Source of the DNA: an uncultured Collinsella sp.
GTDB lineage: Bacteria; Actinomycetota; Coriobacteriia; Coriobacteriales; Coriobacteriaceae
Assembly: GCA_902492185.1 (NCBI GenBank)
Contig: CABUKY010000003.1
Coordinates: 1 to 43,393, forward strand
Direction of reading: 5' to 3'
Length of the DNA: 43,393 nucleotides
The notes below the pieces were generated by a model. It made no database searches. It saw only the letters and a list, made by a program, of their open reading frames with translations, and had not been told where the DNA came from. The position numbers and the translations under genes were made by a program. Positions 23,793 through 31,632 of the stretch are shown here, one piece after another (within the stretch, counting starts at the first letter, position 1; each line of letters opens with the position of its first letter).

Positions 23793-24752
23793 GTGGTGTT
23801 TGCGCTGGTTGTGTATGGCGGCGGCGCTGCGGCGTTGGCGTTTGAGCGAGGGATGGGGGTGCCCGTGGATATCATGCGAGAGGGATCGGGCAACGAACCC
23901 GTCGCGGCATTCTCGATGTCGCATCCGGCGGTGCCGGCGGTCTACATAGCGTTGACGCTGGGGCTCACCATGTTCTCGATGCAACCGGTGCTGATTGCGC
24001 TGTCGCTTGCGGGCGGGCTGGCGTACGGGCTTGCGACGCGCGGTGCTGCGCGCACGTTAGGGGCGCTTCGCTGGCAGCTGCCGGTTATTTTGATTATCGC
24101 GCTGGTCAACCCTCTGTTTAGTGCATCGGGCTCGACCGAGCTGTTTCGCATCGGCGTGCGCGCGGTGTATCTGGAAAGCATGGTATATGGCTTGTGCATG
24201 GGTGGGCTGTTTGTGGCGAGCGTGCTGTGGTTTGAGGCCGCGGCGTCGATGCTCGAATACGACAAGGTACTCGCACTGTTGGGCAACGCCGCGCCGGTGA
24301 TCGCGCTCATGATCTCGATGTGCATGCGGCTTATCCCACAGTTTTTGCGCCGCGGCCGCACGGTGCTGGCGGTGCAGGACGCGATCGATGTGCCGGGGCG
24401 TGCGCCCACCGATCCCGTGCGATCGCACCTGCGGGCGTCGAGCGTGCTGATGGGCTGGGGCATGGAAGATTCGCTTGAGCGCGCGGATGCCATGCGCTCG
24501 CGCGGGTGGGGTGCCGCGACGCGTCGCACGACGTACACGCGGTATCGGCTGGGGCGCAGCGACGCTGCCGCGCTGGTTGGGCTTGCGCTGTTTGGCGTGG
24601 CCACGGCGGCAGTGGCGTGGGCCGCGACGACGCAGTATTCGTTTTACCCGCAGCTTTCGGTGCCTGCGCCGTGGCTGGGCTATGCCGTGTATGCTGTTTG
24701 GATGGTGCTGCCCTGTGTGTTGCATGCGATCGATGAGAAGAGGTTCGGCTGA
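23793..24752 (+). CDS. ECF transporter transmembrane subunit (EcfT/CbiQ family)
   Basis: This membrane-coupling subunit of an energy-coupling-factor vitamin importer is about 319 aa with several helices. Its coupling helix carries SLERADAMRSRGWG, the Ala-Arg-Gly motif that touches the ATPases. It overlaps the ATPase gene by 1 bp (TGATG). The 5' end is unclear. GTG 23793 lacks a ribosome site, while in-frame codons upstream still look protein-like (NDWFAAADVAAAG) and an ATGATGAGCGCG at 23741-23752 is one base out of frame. A single-base indel or an unusual start is possible. Confidence 0.85.
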   Translation: MVFALVVYGGGAAALAFERGMGVPVDIMREGSGNEPVAAFSMSHPAVPAVYIALTLGLTMFSMQPVLIALSLAGGLAYGLATRGAARTLGALRWQLPVILIIALVNPLFSASGSTELFRIGVRAVYLESMVYGLCMGGLFVASVLWFEAAASMLEYDKVLALLGNAAPVIALMISMCMRLIPQFLRRGRTVLAVQDAIDVPGRAPTDPVRSHLRASSVLMGWGMEDSLERADAMRSRGWGAATRRTTYTRYRLGRSDAAALVGLALFGVATAAVAWAATTQYSFYPQLSVPAPWLGYAVYAVWMVLPCVLHAIDEKRFG

Positions 24753-26395
24753 TGACTCGGTTGGATAGGGGCCCGGCCTCACGCGCGGCGTGCGGCTCGG
24801 ATATGCCGGCGATTGAGGTGCGGAGCCTGAGCTTTGCCTACCCCGGGGCTGATGCTGCGGTGCTCGAGGGGCTCGACTGGTCTGTTCCCCAAGGTGCGTT
24901 TGCACTGCTTGTTGGCGGTACCGGTTCGGGCAAGTCGACGCTGCTGTCGCTGCTCAAGCCCGAGATCGCTCCAGCGGGCGAGCGCACTGGCGATGCGCGC
25001 GTGCTGGGCGAGAACGTTGCCGACATGGACGTGCGGGCATCGGCGGAGCGCGTGGGCTATGTGTTCCAGGATCCCGAGAACCAGATCGTGTGCGAAACCG
25101 TGTGGCACGAGATGGCGTTTGGCCTGGAAAACTTGGGGCTAGCACGTGATGAGATGCGCCGTCGCGTAGCTGAGACCAGCTATTTCTTTGGGCTGGAAGA
25201 TTGGCTTCACCGCGATACTGACACGCTTTCGGGTGGTCGCAAACAGTTGCTGTCGTTGGCGGCCGTTCTGGCGCTGCGCCCGCGCGTGCTGCTGCTCGAC
25301 GAGCCCACGTCTCAGCTCGATCCCGTTGCCGAGAAGAATTTCCTGCACGCGCTGTTTCGTGTGAATCGCGAGCTGGGCTGCACGGTTGTTGTGGCGACGC
25401 ATCAGCCGCGCCCAATGCTCGAATACGCGACGCGTGCGTACCGGATTGAGGACGGTCGCGTGCGCGAGGTGGCGGATATGGCTTCTTTGGGACGCCGAGA
25501 ATCGCTGTTTTCCGATGACATGTTGGGGTGGGGTGCCATCCGATGTGCAAAAAACGGAGTATTCAGCAGGCGTGAGGACAATTTGGGCTCTCTGGAGCCG
25601 CCCGGGGACGTATCGAGCGCGAAAAAAAGTTCAGAATTGGACAAATCGTCCAAATTTGTGGCGCAAACGTCGCTCGAGAATGGCTCGGAAGCCTTCCCGC
25701 GCACGGATGGAAGCAGAATACTCCAAAAAATGCACGGCGGGTCGGCTGCCACCCTGTCGGAAGGCTGGTTTCGCTACGATCGCGTGGGTGGTTGGGTGTT
25801 GCGCGGGCTCGACGTGGCGTTTTCGGCCGGTGCGGTGCATGCGGTTGTGGGCGGCAACGGATGCGGTAAGTCGACGATGCTTTCAGTGCTGGCGAAGACC
25901 GCCAAGCTGCAGCGCGGCCGCATGGTGCGCGGAGCGGCCTCGGCGGCGCTGCTGCCTCAGAATCCCAAAGCATTGCTGGTTGCCGAGACGGTTCGCGATG
26001 AGCTGATGGAATGGGCCTCGACCTGCGGATATGACGAGAACTTGGCGCGGGAGCGTGCGGTGCAACTTGGACTGGACGGCCTGGAGACGCGCCACCCCTA
26101 CGATCTCTCGGGCGGACAGCGCCAGCTGCTCGCACTGGCAAAGCTGCTGCTGATCGGCCCCGAGCTGCTGCTGCTTGACGAGCCCACGAAGGGCTTGGAC
26201 CTGGAGAGCCGCCGCATCATCGCCCGCGCCCTGCGTGACCATGCGAAGGCTGGCGGCACCGTCGTCATGGCTACGCACGATTTGGACTTTGCCGAGCAGG
26301 TAGCCGACGACGTCGCCATGATGTTTGACGGCGAGATTGCCTGCATGGAGCCCCCGGCCGACTTCTTTGCCGACAACGTGTTCTATAGGGCGTGA
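24752..26395 (+). CDS. ECF transporter ATPase, two ATPase domains fused
   Basis: This 547-aa protein holds two ABC ATPases in one chain, replacing separate EcfA and EcfA'. Domain 1 (about 22-245) has GGTGSGKST, LSGGRKQ, VLLLDEP and VATHQP. Domain 2 (about 335-540) has GGNGCGKST, LSGGQRQ, LLLLDEP and MATHDLD. The linker (about 265-328) is encoded by a palindrome-ended stretch (25545-25735) with a different base composition. It starts inside the stop of the T subunit and ends 4 bp before the S subunit, so it is one operon. Confidence 0.93.
   Translation: MTRLDRGPASRAACGSDMPAIEVRSLSFAYPGADAAVLEGLDWSVPQGAFALLVGGTGSGKSTLLSLLKPEIAPAGERTGDARVLGENVADMDVRASAERVGYVFQDPENQIVCETVWHEMAFGLENLGLARDEMRRRVAETSYFFGLEDWLHRDTDTLSGGRKQLLSLAAVLALRPRVLLLDEPTSQLDPVAEKNFLHALFRVNRELGCTVVVATHQPRPMLEYATRAYRIEDGRVREVADMASLGRRESLFSDDMLGWGAIRCAKNGVFSRREDNLGSLEPPGDVSSAKKSSELDKSSKFVAQTSLENGSEAFPRTDGSRILQKMHGGSAATLSEGWFRYDRVGGWVLRGLDVAFSAGAVHAVVGGNGCGKSTMLSVLAKTAKLQRGRMVRGAASAALLPQNPKALLVAETVRDELMEWASTCGYDENLARERAVQLGLDGLETRHPYDLSGGQRQLLALAKLLLIGPELLLLDEPTKGLDLESRRIIARALRDHAKAGGTVVMATHDLDFAEQVADDVAMMFDGEIACMEPPADFFADNVFYRA
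25545..25735. repeat. Palindrome-ended 191-bp insertion inside the ECF ATPase linker
   Basis: The left end GTGCAAAAAACGGAGTATTC (25545-25564) and the right end GAATACTCCAAAAAATGCAC (25716-25735) are inverted repeats; GTGCA and GGAGTATTC match exactly and the A/T run between differs. The interior is less GC-rich and holds TTGGAC-AAATC-GTCCAA. It is translated as residues 265-328 between the two ATPase domains. Confidence 0.7.
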
Positions 26396-26399
26396 TGGG

Positions 26400-27113
26400 A
26401 TGACGGACTGTCGTTTCTCGCGCTTGCTTGCAAAACTGGAGATTCCGCTGTTGTTGGCGGTGCCGGCGGTAATGGCTGCGGCGTTGCTGGCGGGTGTTGA
26501 GCAGGCGGCGCTTGCCATGCTTGTCGTGGTGGCGCTGGTGCTCGCGCTGTTCTTTGCGGGTTACGAGGCATCTCGTCCGGGATTGCGCCAGATTATGCCC
26601 ACGCTGGTGCTGGCGGCGCTGGCGGCGGCGGGGCGCATCCTGTTTGGGCCCATTCCCGACTTTAAGCCGGTGAGCGCCATCGCCATTATCGCGGGGGCGA
26701 CGCTTGGTCGCCGCAACGGTTTTATGGTTGGCGCGCTGGCGGCGCTGACCAGCAATTTCTTTTTTGGACAGGGCATGTGGACGCCGTGGCAGATGTATGC
26801 CTGGGGGCTCGTGGGATACGTTGGCGGTGCGCTGGCGTATGCGGGTGCGTTCGACCGCGCCGACGGCACCGTGCGCATGCCAGCGCTGCTGGCGTACGGC
26901 TTTGCGTCGGGCCTGCTCTATGGCGTCGTGATCAACGCGTATGACATCATTGGATTTGTACGGCCGCTTACTTGGGCGGGTGCCGTGGCACGTCTTGCCA
27001 CGGCGGTGCCGTTCGATATCACGCACGGCCTTGCGACCTGCGTGTTTTTGGCCGCCTTGTACAAGCCTTGGTGCCGTCGCATTAACCGTGTCGTCGTGAA
27101 ATACGGACTGTAG
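26400..27113 (+). CDS. ECF transporter S component (substrate-binding membrane protein)
   Basis: This 237-aa membrane protein with about six helices contains LGRRNGFMVGALAALTSNFFFGQGMWTPWQMYAWGLVGYVGG. This looks like the ECF S-component group tentatively linked to cobalamin precursors (CblT), but that assignment is from memory. The substrate is unproven and no cobalamin riboswitch was seen upstream of the operon. The ATG at 26400 follows the ATPase stop by 4 bp. With the T and fused A subunits it makes a complete dedicated (group I) ECF importer. Confidence 0.82.
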   Translation: MTDCRFSRLLAKLEIPLLLAVPAVMAAALLAGVEQAALAMLVVVALVLALFFAGYEASRPGLRQIMPTLVLAALAAAGRILFGPIPDFKPVSAIAIIAGATLGRRNGFMVGALAALTSNFFFGQGMWTPWQMYAWGLVGYVGGALAYAGAFDRADGTVRMPALLAYGFASGLLYGVVINAYDIIGFVRPLTWAGAVARLATAVPFDITHGLATCVFLAALYKPWCRRINRVVVKYGL

Positions 27114-27137
27114 GGCATTTCGCGTCCCCACACGAAC

Positions 27138-27200
27138 TTGCGGTGGAATAGTTCTCGTTTTTGGCTATTTGCTGCCCAAACAGGAACTACTCCACCGCAA
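27138..27200. repeat. Hairpin repeat TTGCGGTGGAATAGTTC
   Basis: The 17-bp arms (27138-27154 and 27184-27200) have one mismatch and a 29-nt loop. It lies between the convergent ECF S-component and exonuclease genes. There is no T-run directly after it. Confidence 0.75.
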
Positions 27201-27206
27201 CTTATA

Positions 27207-27250
27207 GGGGGAGAGGGGTCACATGATCTGTTTTCCTCTGTCCCCCAGGA
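27207..27250 (-). repeat. GGACAGAGGAAAACAGATCAT motif hairpin, possible terminator of exonuclease III
   Basis: On the minus strand GGGGGACAGAGG (27235-27246) pairs with CCTCTCCCCC (27207-27216). The stretch GGACAGAGGAAAAC-GATCAT closely resembles the two motifs between hairpin units near 42200 and 42440. It sits just past the exonuclease stop. Confidence 0.6.
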
Positions 27251-27261
27251 ATTACTTGGGG

Positions 27262-28080
27262 CTAGAGCTCTAGCGTGAGGGTGACGGGGCAGTGGTCGCT
27301 GCCAAAGATGTCGCCGCGGATGCCGGCGTCGCGCACGTTGCCGGCGATTGCGTCGCTCACCAGGAAGTAATCGATGCGCCAGCCGGCGTTGTTCTTGCGG
27401 GCATTAAAGCGATAGCTCCACCAGCTGTAGACACCCTCGACGTCGGGGTTTGCCGCGCGCCAGGTATCGGTAAAACCGGCGTCGAGCAGCTCGGTAAACT
27501 TACCACGCTCTTCGTCCGAAAAGCCTGCGTTGCCGCGGTTGGACTTGGGGTTCTTAAGGTCGATCTCTTCGTGCGCTACGTTAAAGTCGCCGCAGGTCAC
27601 CACGGGCTTGCCGGTCTCGCGCTCAAGCGCGCTCAAAAAGCCGCGATAGGCATCGTCCCAGGCCATGCGCACATCGATGCGCGCGAGCTCGTTTTGGGCG
27701 TTGGGCGTATAGACATCCACAAACCAAAACTTGTCGAACTCCAGCGCGCAGACGCGGCCCTCGGTTGCGGCTTGGGCGACGAGCTCGGCCGCCTCGCCCT
27801 CGCCGGTGTGGGGTAACAGCGCGTCGGCGTGCAGCACGCGCAGCGGTTCCTGGCGGCTAAAGACCGCAGTGCCCGAATAGCCTTTACGCTCGGCGTAGCT
27901 CCAGGTTTGGTGATAGCCGGGCAGGTCAATATCAACCTGGCCTTCTTGCAGCTTGGTCTCTTGCAGCGCCAGGATATCGACGTCGAGTTCTTGCGCGATC
28001 TGGATAAAGCTCGGATCCTTTTTGAGCACGGCGCGCAGGCCGTTAACGTTCCACGAGGCGAAAGTGTAAGTCTGAGGCAT
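27262..28080 (-). CDS. xth: Exodeoxyribonuclease III / AP endonuclease
   Basis: This 272-aa base-excision repair nuclease of the ExoIII family shows FASWNVNGLRAVLKKD (start), LALQETKLQE with the metal-binding Glu, VTCGDFNVAHEEIDLKNPKSNRGNAGFSDEER, and the C-terminal IFGSDHCPVTLTL with the catalytic Asp-His. It is the expected length. It is monocistronic, divergent from the sirtuin gene (135-bp gap). The ATG has GAAAGGA-like sequence upstream on the minus strand. Confidence 0.96.
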   Translation of the reverse strand: MPQTYTFASWNVNGLRAVLKKDPSFIQIAQELDVDILALQETKLQEGQVDIDLPGYHQTWSYAERKGYSGTAVFSRQEPLRVLHADALLPHTGEGEAAELVAQAATEGRVCALEFDKFWFVDVYTPNAQNELARIDVRMAWDDAYRGFLSALERETGKPVVTCGDFNVAHEEIDLKNPKSNRGNAGFSDEERGKFTELLDAGFTDTWRAANPDVEGVYSWWSYRFNARKNNAGWRIDYFLVSDAIAGNVRDAGIRGDIFGSDHCPVTLTLEL

Positions 28081-28215
28081 GGTGTCCTTTCGACGGGGTT
28101 GGCAGGCTTAAGATTAGCGCAACAGGGGCGGGGTGGGCTCCGCGCATGCTGACTTAAAGGTCGCATGCTGGGGCGTCGCTCAACGCTGCCCGACTAGCAA
28201 GGACGGTGGACTCAT

Positions 28216-28968
28216 ATGACGCAGGCAATATCGGACCCCAGGCAGGCCTCCGCCGCGCTGGCGGATCTGTTTGACACCCACAAGCGCGTGGTCTTCTTTG
28301 GCGGCGCTGGTGTTTCCACGGCAAGTGGCATCCCCGATTTCCGCAGCGTGGACGGCCTGTATCACCAGCAGTTTGCCTATCCGCCCGAGACCATGCTCTC
28401 GCACAGCTTTTACGAGACGCATCCGGCGGAGTTTTACGACTTCTACCGCACCAAGATGATCGCGCATAACGCTAAGCCCAACCGCTGCCACACCAAGCTG
28501 GCCGAGTTGGAGCGCGCCGGTAAGCTTGATGCCGTGGTGACGCAAAATATCGACGGTCTGCATCAGATGGCTGGCTCACAGCGCGTGTTCGAGCTGCACG
28601 GATCGGTCCATCGCAACATTTGCCAGTCGTGCGGCGCGGTCTATAGCGCCGAGTGGATTTGCTCGCGCGAGCACGAGGACGCCGCGGGCGTGCCCGTGTG
28701 TCCTGCGTGCGGCGGGCGCATTAAGCCCGATGTGGTGCTCTACGAGGAGCCGCTCGACGAGCGCGTGCTGACCGGCGCCGTCGCCGCCATTGCCGCGGCC
28801 GATGCCCTCATCGTGGGCGGGACCTCGCTCGTGGTGTATCCGGCGGCGGGCCTTACGCGCTACTTTACCGGCGATACCCTGGCCATTTGCAATCTCGCTC
28901 CCACCAATCAGGATGCAAATGCCGACCTGCTGATTTCTTGCGACATCGCGGCCGCGTTTGCGTTCTAG
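28216..28968 (+). CDS. NAD-dependent protein deacylase, Sir2 family
   Basis: This 250-aa sirtuin removes acyl groups from lysines using NAD+. Visible marks are the NAD loop GGAGVSTASGIPDFRS (29-44), TQNIDGLHQMAGS, the catalytic His128 in ELHGSVH, four zinc-type cysteines (CQSCG and CPACGG), then KPDVVLYEE and VGGTSLVVYPAAG. It may tune metabolic enzymes by deacetylation (family knowledge). It precedes the folate genes by 94 bp with its own TACAAT in between, so it is probably not in one transcript unit with them. Confidence 0.94.
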   Translation: MTQAISDPRQASAALADLFDTHKRVVFFGGAGVSTASGIPDFRSVDGLYHQQFAYPPETMLSHSFYETHPAEFYDFYRTKMIAHNAKPNRCHTKLAELERAGKLDAVVTQNIDGLHQMAGSQRVFELHGSVHRNICQSCGAVYSAEWICSREHEDAAGVPVCPACGGRIKPDVVLYEEPLDERVLTGAVAAIAAADALIVGGTSLVVYPAAGLTRYFTGDTLAICNLAPTNQDANADLLISCDIAAAFAF

Positions 28969-28988
28969 CCCGTGTGCGCGGATACAAT
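28958..28988 (+). promoter_or_regulatory. Possible promoter of folP-folK
   Basis: TTGCGT (28958-28963) and TACAAT (28983-28988) are spaced 19 bp, with the -35 inside the sirtuin 3' end. The -10 box is good, the spacing long. Confidence 0.4.
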
Positions 28989-29062
28989 AGAAAAACTGAT
29001 TGCAAAGCGACCCCGCCGCCTGCGCCCGAGCGCGGTGGCGTGGGCATTTTAGGAGGATGTTC

Positions 29063-29644
29063 ATGGCGAACGACAGCAAGACATGGCGGTGCGGAAAGTA
29101 TGAGCTCAGCTTTGACCGTCCGCGCATCATGGGCGTCCTCAACGTGACGCCCGATTCGTTTAGCGATGGCGGGGAGCACTTCGATCCGGATGCCGCCATC
29201 GAGTACGGCCTGGCGATGCTCGACGCCGGCGCCGACATCATCGACGTGGGCGGCGAGTCCACGCGCCCCGGCTTTACCCCGGTCAACCCCGACGAGGAGG
29301 CTCGCCGCGTGCTGCCCGTGGTGCGCGCGCTGGCCAAGGAGGGCGCCATCGTCTCGATCGACACGCGTCATGTGGCGGTTGCCAAGGCGGCCGTGCGCTG
29401 CGGCGCCTCGATCGTCAACGACGTGACCGGCTTCACCGATCCCAAGATGGTCGAGTTTGTTAAGACGAGCACCTGCGGCATCATCGTGATGCATGCCGGC
29501 GAGGTCGCCGCGCCCACCCGCACGCACGCAACGGTGCAGCTCGATACCTCGGCAGCAGCGTTTGTTGCCGAGAAGGCGCGCGAGGCGGCTGCCGAGGCCG
29601 CGCGTGAGGCCGGCTCGCCGCCGTCGCGGCAAGTTGCTGGGTGA
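29063..29644 (+). CDS. folP: Dihydropteroate synthase, N-terminal part (frame broken)
   Basis: This encodes the first half of DHPS, which joins pABA to the pterin pyrophosphate. It shows RIMGVLNVTPDSFSDGGEHF, DIIDVGGESTRPGFTPV, SIDTRHVAVAKAAV and ASIVNDVTGF. After about residue 175 it enters an Ala/Glu-rich stretch and stops at 29644, while the second half of the enzyme continues in the frame one base on. The start at 29063 has AGGAGG 6 bp before it. As it stands this product lacks the pterin-site GFGKS and SRKRFVG segments and would be inactive. Confidence 0.85.
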   Translation: MANDSKTWRCGKYELSFDRPRIMGVLNVTPDSFSDGGEHFDPDAAIEYGLAMLDAGADIIDVGGESTRPGFTPVNPDEEARRVLPVVRALAKEGAIVSIDTRHVAVAKAAVRCGASIVNDVTGFTDPKMVEFVKTSTCGIIVMHAGEVAAPTRTHATVQLDTSAAAFVAEKAREAAAEAAREAGSPPSRQVAG

Positions 29645-30785
29645 GCCTAAGTCGGAGGCCAAGCTTCCGGGCGGCGTGGTGCAGCCCTCGTTGCCGTTTG
29701 GCGAACCGGAGCCCACGTCCGAGCCTGCAAGCGAGCAGGAGACGCCCGCCACCGAGCAGACTGCTGCCGCCGAGACCGTCGCGCCCGCGCCCGCAGCCAC
29801 CGAGGCCGCATCGGAGTCCAATGACCGTCTGGCCGCCATGATGCGCCGCAGCGCCCGCCGCGAGGAAGCCTACGTGCCCACCTCGCAGCTCCGCCGCTTC
29901 ACCCTGCCCGATTCGGCGCCCATCATGCGCCGCGTCATGGGCTTTCTGTCTGACCAGGCCCGCACACTCATCCATGCCGGCGTGTCGCGCGACCGCATCT
30001 GCATCGATCCTGGCCCGGGCTTTGGTAAGTCGGCTAACGAGGACATCGTCATCCAGCGCGAGACTGCCAAGATGGCGTCACTGGGCTATCCGCTCATGTG
30101 CGCCGTGTCGCGCAAGCGCTTTGTGGGCGCCGTCTCGGGCGTGACCGAGGCCGCCGAGCGCGATGCCGCTACGTTTGGCGTGTGCCTGGGCGCCATCCAG
30201 GCCGGTGCCAACATCGTGCGCGTGCACGACGCCGCGGGTTTTGCGCAGTTCCTAAACGGCTACTGGGCGGTTGCCAAGCCGCAGCCGCGCCGCGCGTTTG
30301 TGGCCGTGGGCTCCAACCTGGGGCATCGCTGCGACAACATCCGCGCTGCACGCGAGATGATCGCCGAGATTCCACTCACCTGCGTGTCCAACTCCTCCAA
30401 GATTTACGAGAGCGAGCCGGCCTACGAGACGCGCCAGGACGCGTTTGCCAACGCCGTCATCGAGATCAAGACCGAGCTGGCGCCGCTGGTGCTGCTCGAT
30501 GAGCTCATGAAGATCGAGGCCGAGCTGGGGCGCGACCGCTCCAAAAAGGCCAAGGCCAACGGTCCGCGCACCATCGACCTGGACCTGCTGTGGATGGACG
30601 GCGAGACCCACGGCGGCAAAAAGCTGCGCCTGCCGCATCCGCTGATCGGCGAACGCGACTTTGTGCTGGTGCCGCTCGAGGACCTGATGCACGACCCGGC
30701 GCGGTTCTTCCGCTACAACGGTGTCGAGGTCAAGGAGCCCGAGGACCGCGTGGGCCATATCGTGGGCGAATTGGGGCGTATGTAG
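29493..30785 (+). CDS. folK: Dihydropteroate synthase C-terminal part fused to HPPK (FolP-FolK), other frame
   Basis: The frame is open from 29493, but protein-like sequence begins only near 29630 (GKLLGEPKSEAK). After a Pro/Ala/Glu-rich insert of about 60 residues come the DHPS parts ICIDPGPGFGKS, MCAVSRKRFVGAVSG and RVHDAAG. A complete 6-hydroxymethyl-dihydropterin pyrophosphokinase follows (RRAFVAVGSNLGHR, YESEPAYETRQDAFANAV, GPRTIDLDLLWMD, LPHPLIGERDFVLVPL). The original gene was surely one FolP-FolK fusion. The frame change lies in the GC-rich run at about 29618-29634. HPPK may still be made if an internal start is used. Confidence 0.85.
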   Translation: MPARSPRPPARTQRCSSIPRQQRLLPRRRARRLPRPRVRPARRRRGKLLGEPKSEAKLPGGVVQPSLPFGEPEPTSEPASEQETPATEQTAAAETVAPAPAATEAASESNDRLAAMMRRSARREEAYVPTSQLRRFTLPDSAPIMRRVMGFLSDQARTLIHAGVSRDRICIDPGPGFGKSANEDIVIQRETAKMASLGYPLMCAVSRKRFVGAVSGVTEAAERDAATFGVCLGAIQAGANIVRVHDAAGFAQFLNGYWAVAKPQPRRAFVAVGSNLGHRCDNIRAAREMIAEIPLTCVSNSSKIYESEPAYETRQDAFANAVIEIKTELAPLVLLDELMKIEAELGRDRSKKAKANGPRTIDLDLLWMDGETHGGKKLRLPHPLIGERDFVLVPLEDLMHDPARFFRYNGVEVKEPEDRVGHIVGELGRM

Positions 30786-31487
30786 ATGATCGAGATGAAT
30801 GCTGTTGCCGCTGGCACCGAGCTCGACGCGGCGCGCGACGCGGGCCGCGAGGGCGTGTCCGCGGGCTGGTGCGCGTGGAGCGCGGGCGATGCTTCGCTGA
30901 CGTTTTCGCTGGTCGTGCGTCCGGATGTGAATATGCACGCCTTCCACGGCCTGCCGTTTGTGGCCGCGATGGGCATGATGGACGCGCTCGTGGGCACGGC
31001 TTCGACGCCGGGGTTGGGCCTTGCCGGTAAGGTGGGTATCCAGTGGCCGAGCGATATCGTGTGCGGTGCGCCTGCGTTTGAGACGTCGCTCGCGCGTGTT
31101 GCCGTGAACGGCGGTGCCGGTGCTGCGGGCATGTTCGGTGCCGTGACGGTGGATATTGAGCGTTCGGCGTTGAGCGAGCTCGGTGTGGACGTGGCTGACG
31201 AAGCGCTGGTCGAGGCGCTGGCCGCCGCCATGCTGGCCCGCGTGGACGCCTGGGCGGTTGTTGCCAACACGCCGCAAGGCGCCGCAGGGCCGCTGGCTCC
31301 CGTGCTGGGCGAGTACTTCGACATGGTGCCGCTGCTGGGCCGCCAAGTTGCGGCGGTGCCGCCCAGCGGTTTGCCGCTTGCGGTCGGTGTGTTTGCGGGC
31401 CTGGATATCTGGGGTCGTGCGACTATCAAGACCGATGCCGGCGAGCAGGAGTTTCCGCCCGAGGCCGTACGAATTCGCGGACTGTAA
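30786..31487 (+). CDS. Divergent biotin--protein ligase-like protein
   Basis: This 233-aa protein is laid out like the BirA catalytic domain. A GREGVSAGWCAWSAGDASLTFSLVVRP segment stands where the biotin loop GRGRxGRxWxSP and strand normally stand. LPFVAAMGMMDAL, VGIQWPSDIV (compare KWPNDI) and a C-terminal GLDIWGRATIKTDAGEQEF follow. Several signature residues differ (no GRGR, P-S-D instead of P-N-D, VNGG instead of GIGIN), so ligase activity is doubtful; lipoate-type or regulatory roles are possible. It starts directly after the folK stop and is probably cotranscribed. Confidence 0.6.
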   Translation: MIEMNAVAAGTELDAARDAGREGVSAGWCAWSAGDASLTFSLVVRPDVNMHAFHGLPFVAAMGMMDALVGTASTPGLGLAGKVGIQWPSDIVCGAPAFETSLARVAVNGGAGAAGMFGAVTVDIERSALSELGVDVADEALVEALAAAMLARVDAWAVVANTPQGAAGPLAPVLGEYFDMVPLLGRQVAAVPPSGLPLAVGVFAGLDIWGRATIKTDAGEQEFPPEAVRIRGL

Positions 31488-31526
31488 CGCGTGGCGCCCG
31501 CGCTCAAAGATAACGATGACAACAAG

Positions 31527-31556
31527 ACCCTTCTCGGCCTGTGCCGGGGAGGGTTT
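31527..31556 (+). terminator. Terminator after the biotin-ligase-like gene
   Basis: ACCCTTCTCGGC (31527-31538) pairs with GCCGGGGAGGGT (31543-31554) using two G-U pairs, followed by a short T-run. It lies between convergent genes; the T-run is short. Confidence 0.55.
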
Positions 31557-31632
31557 CGCCTGTCTGGGGAATGGGCTTGGCGAACGTTTGCGGGGACTGT
31601 GGCATCGGGCGTGCTTGACTTAAGCCCCTGCT

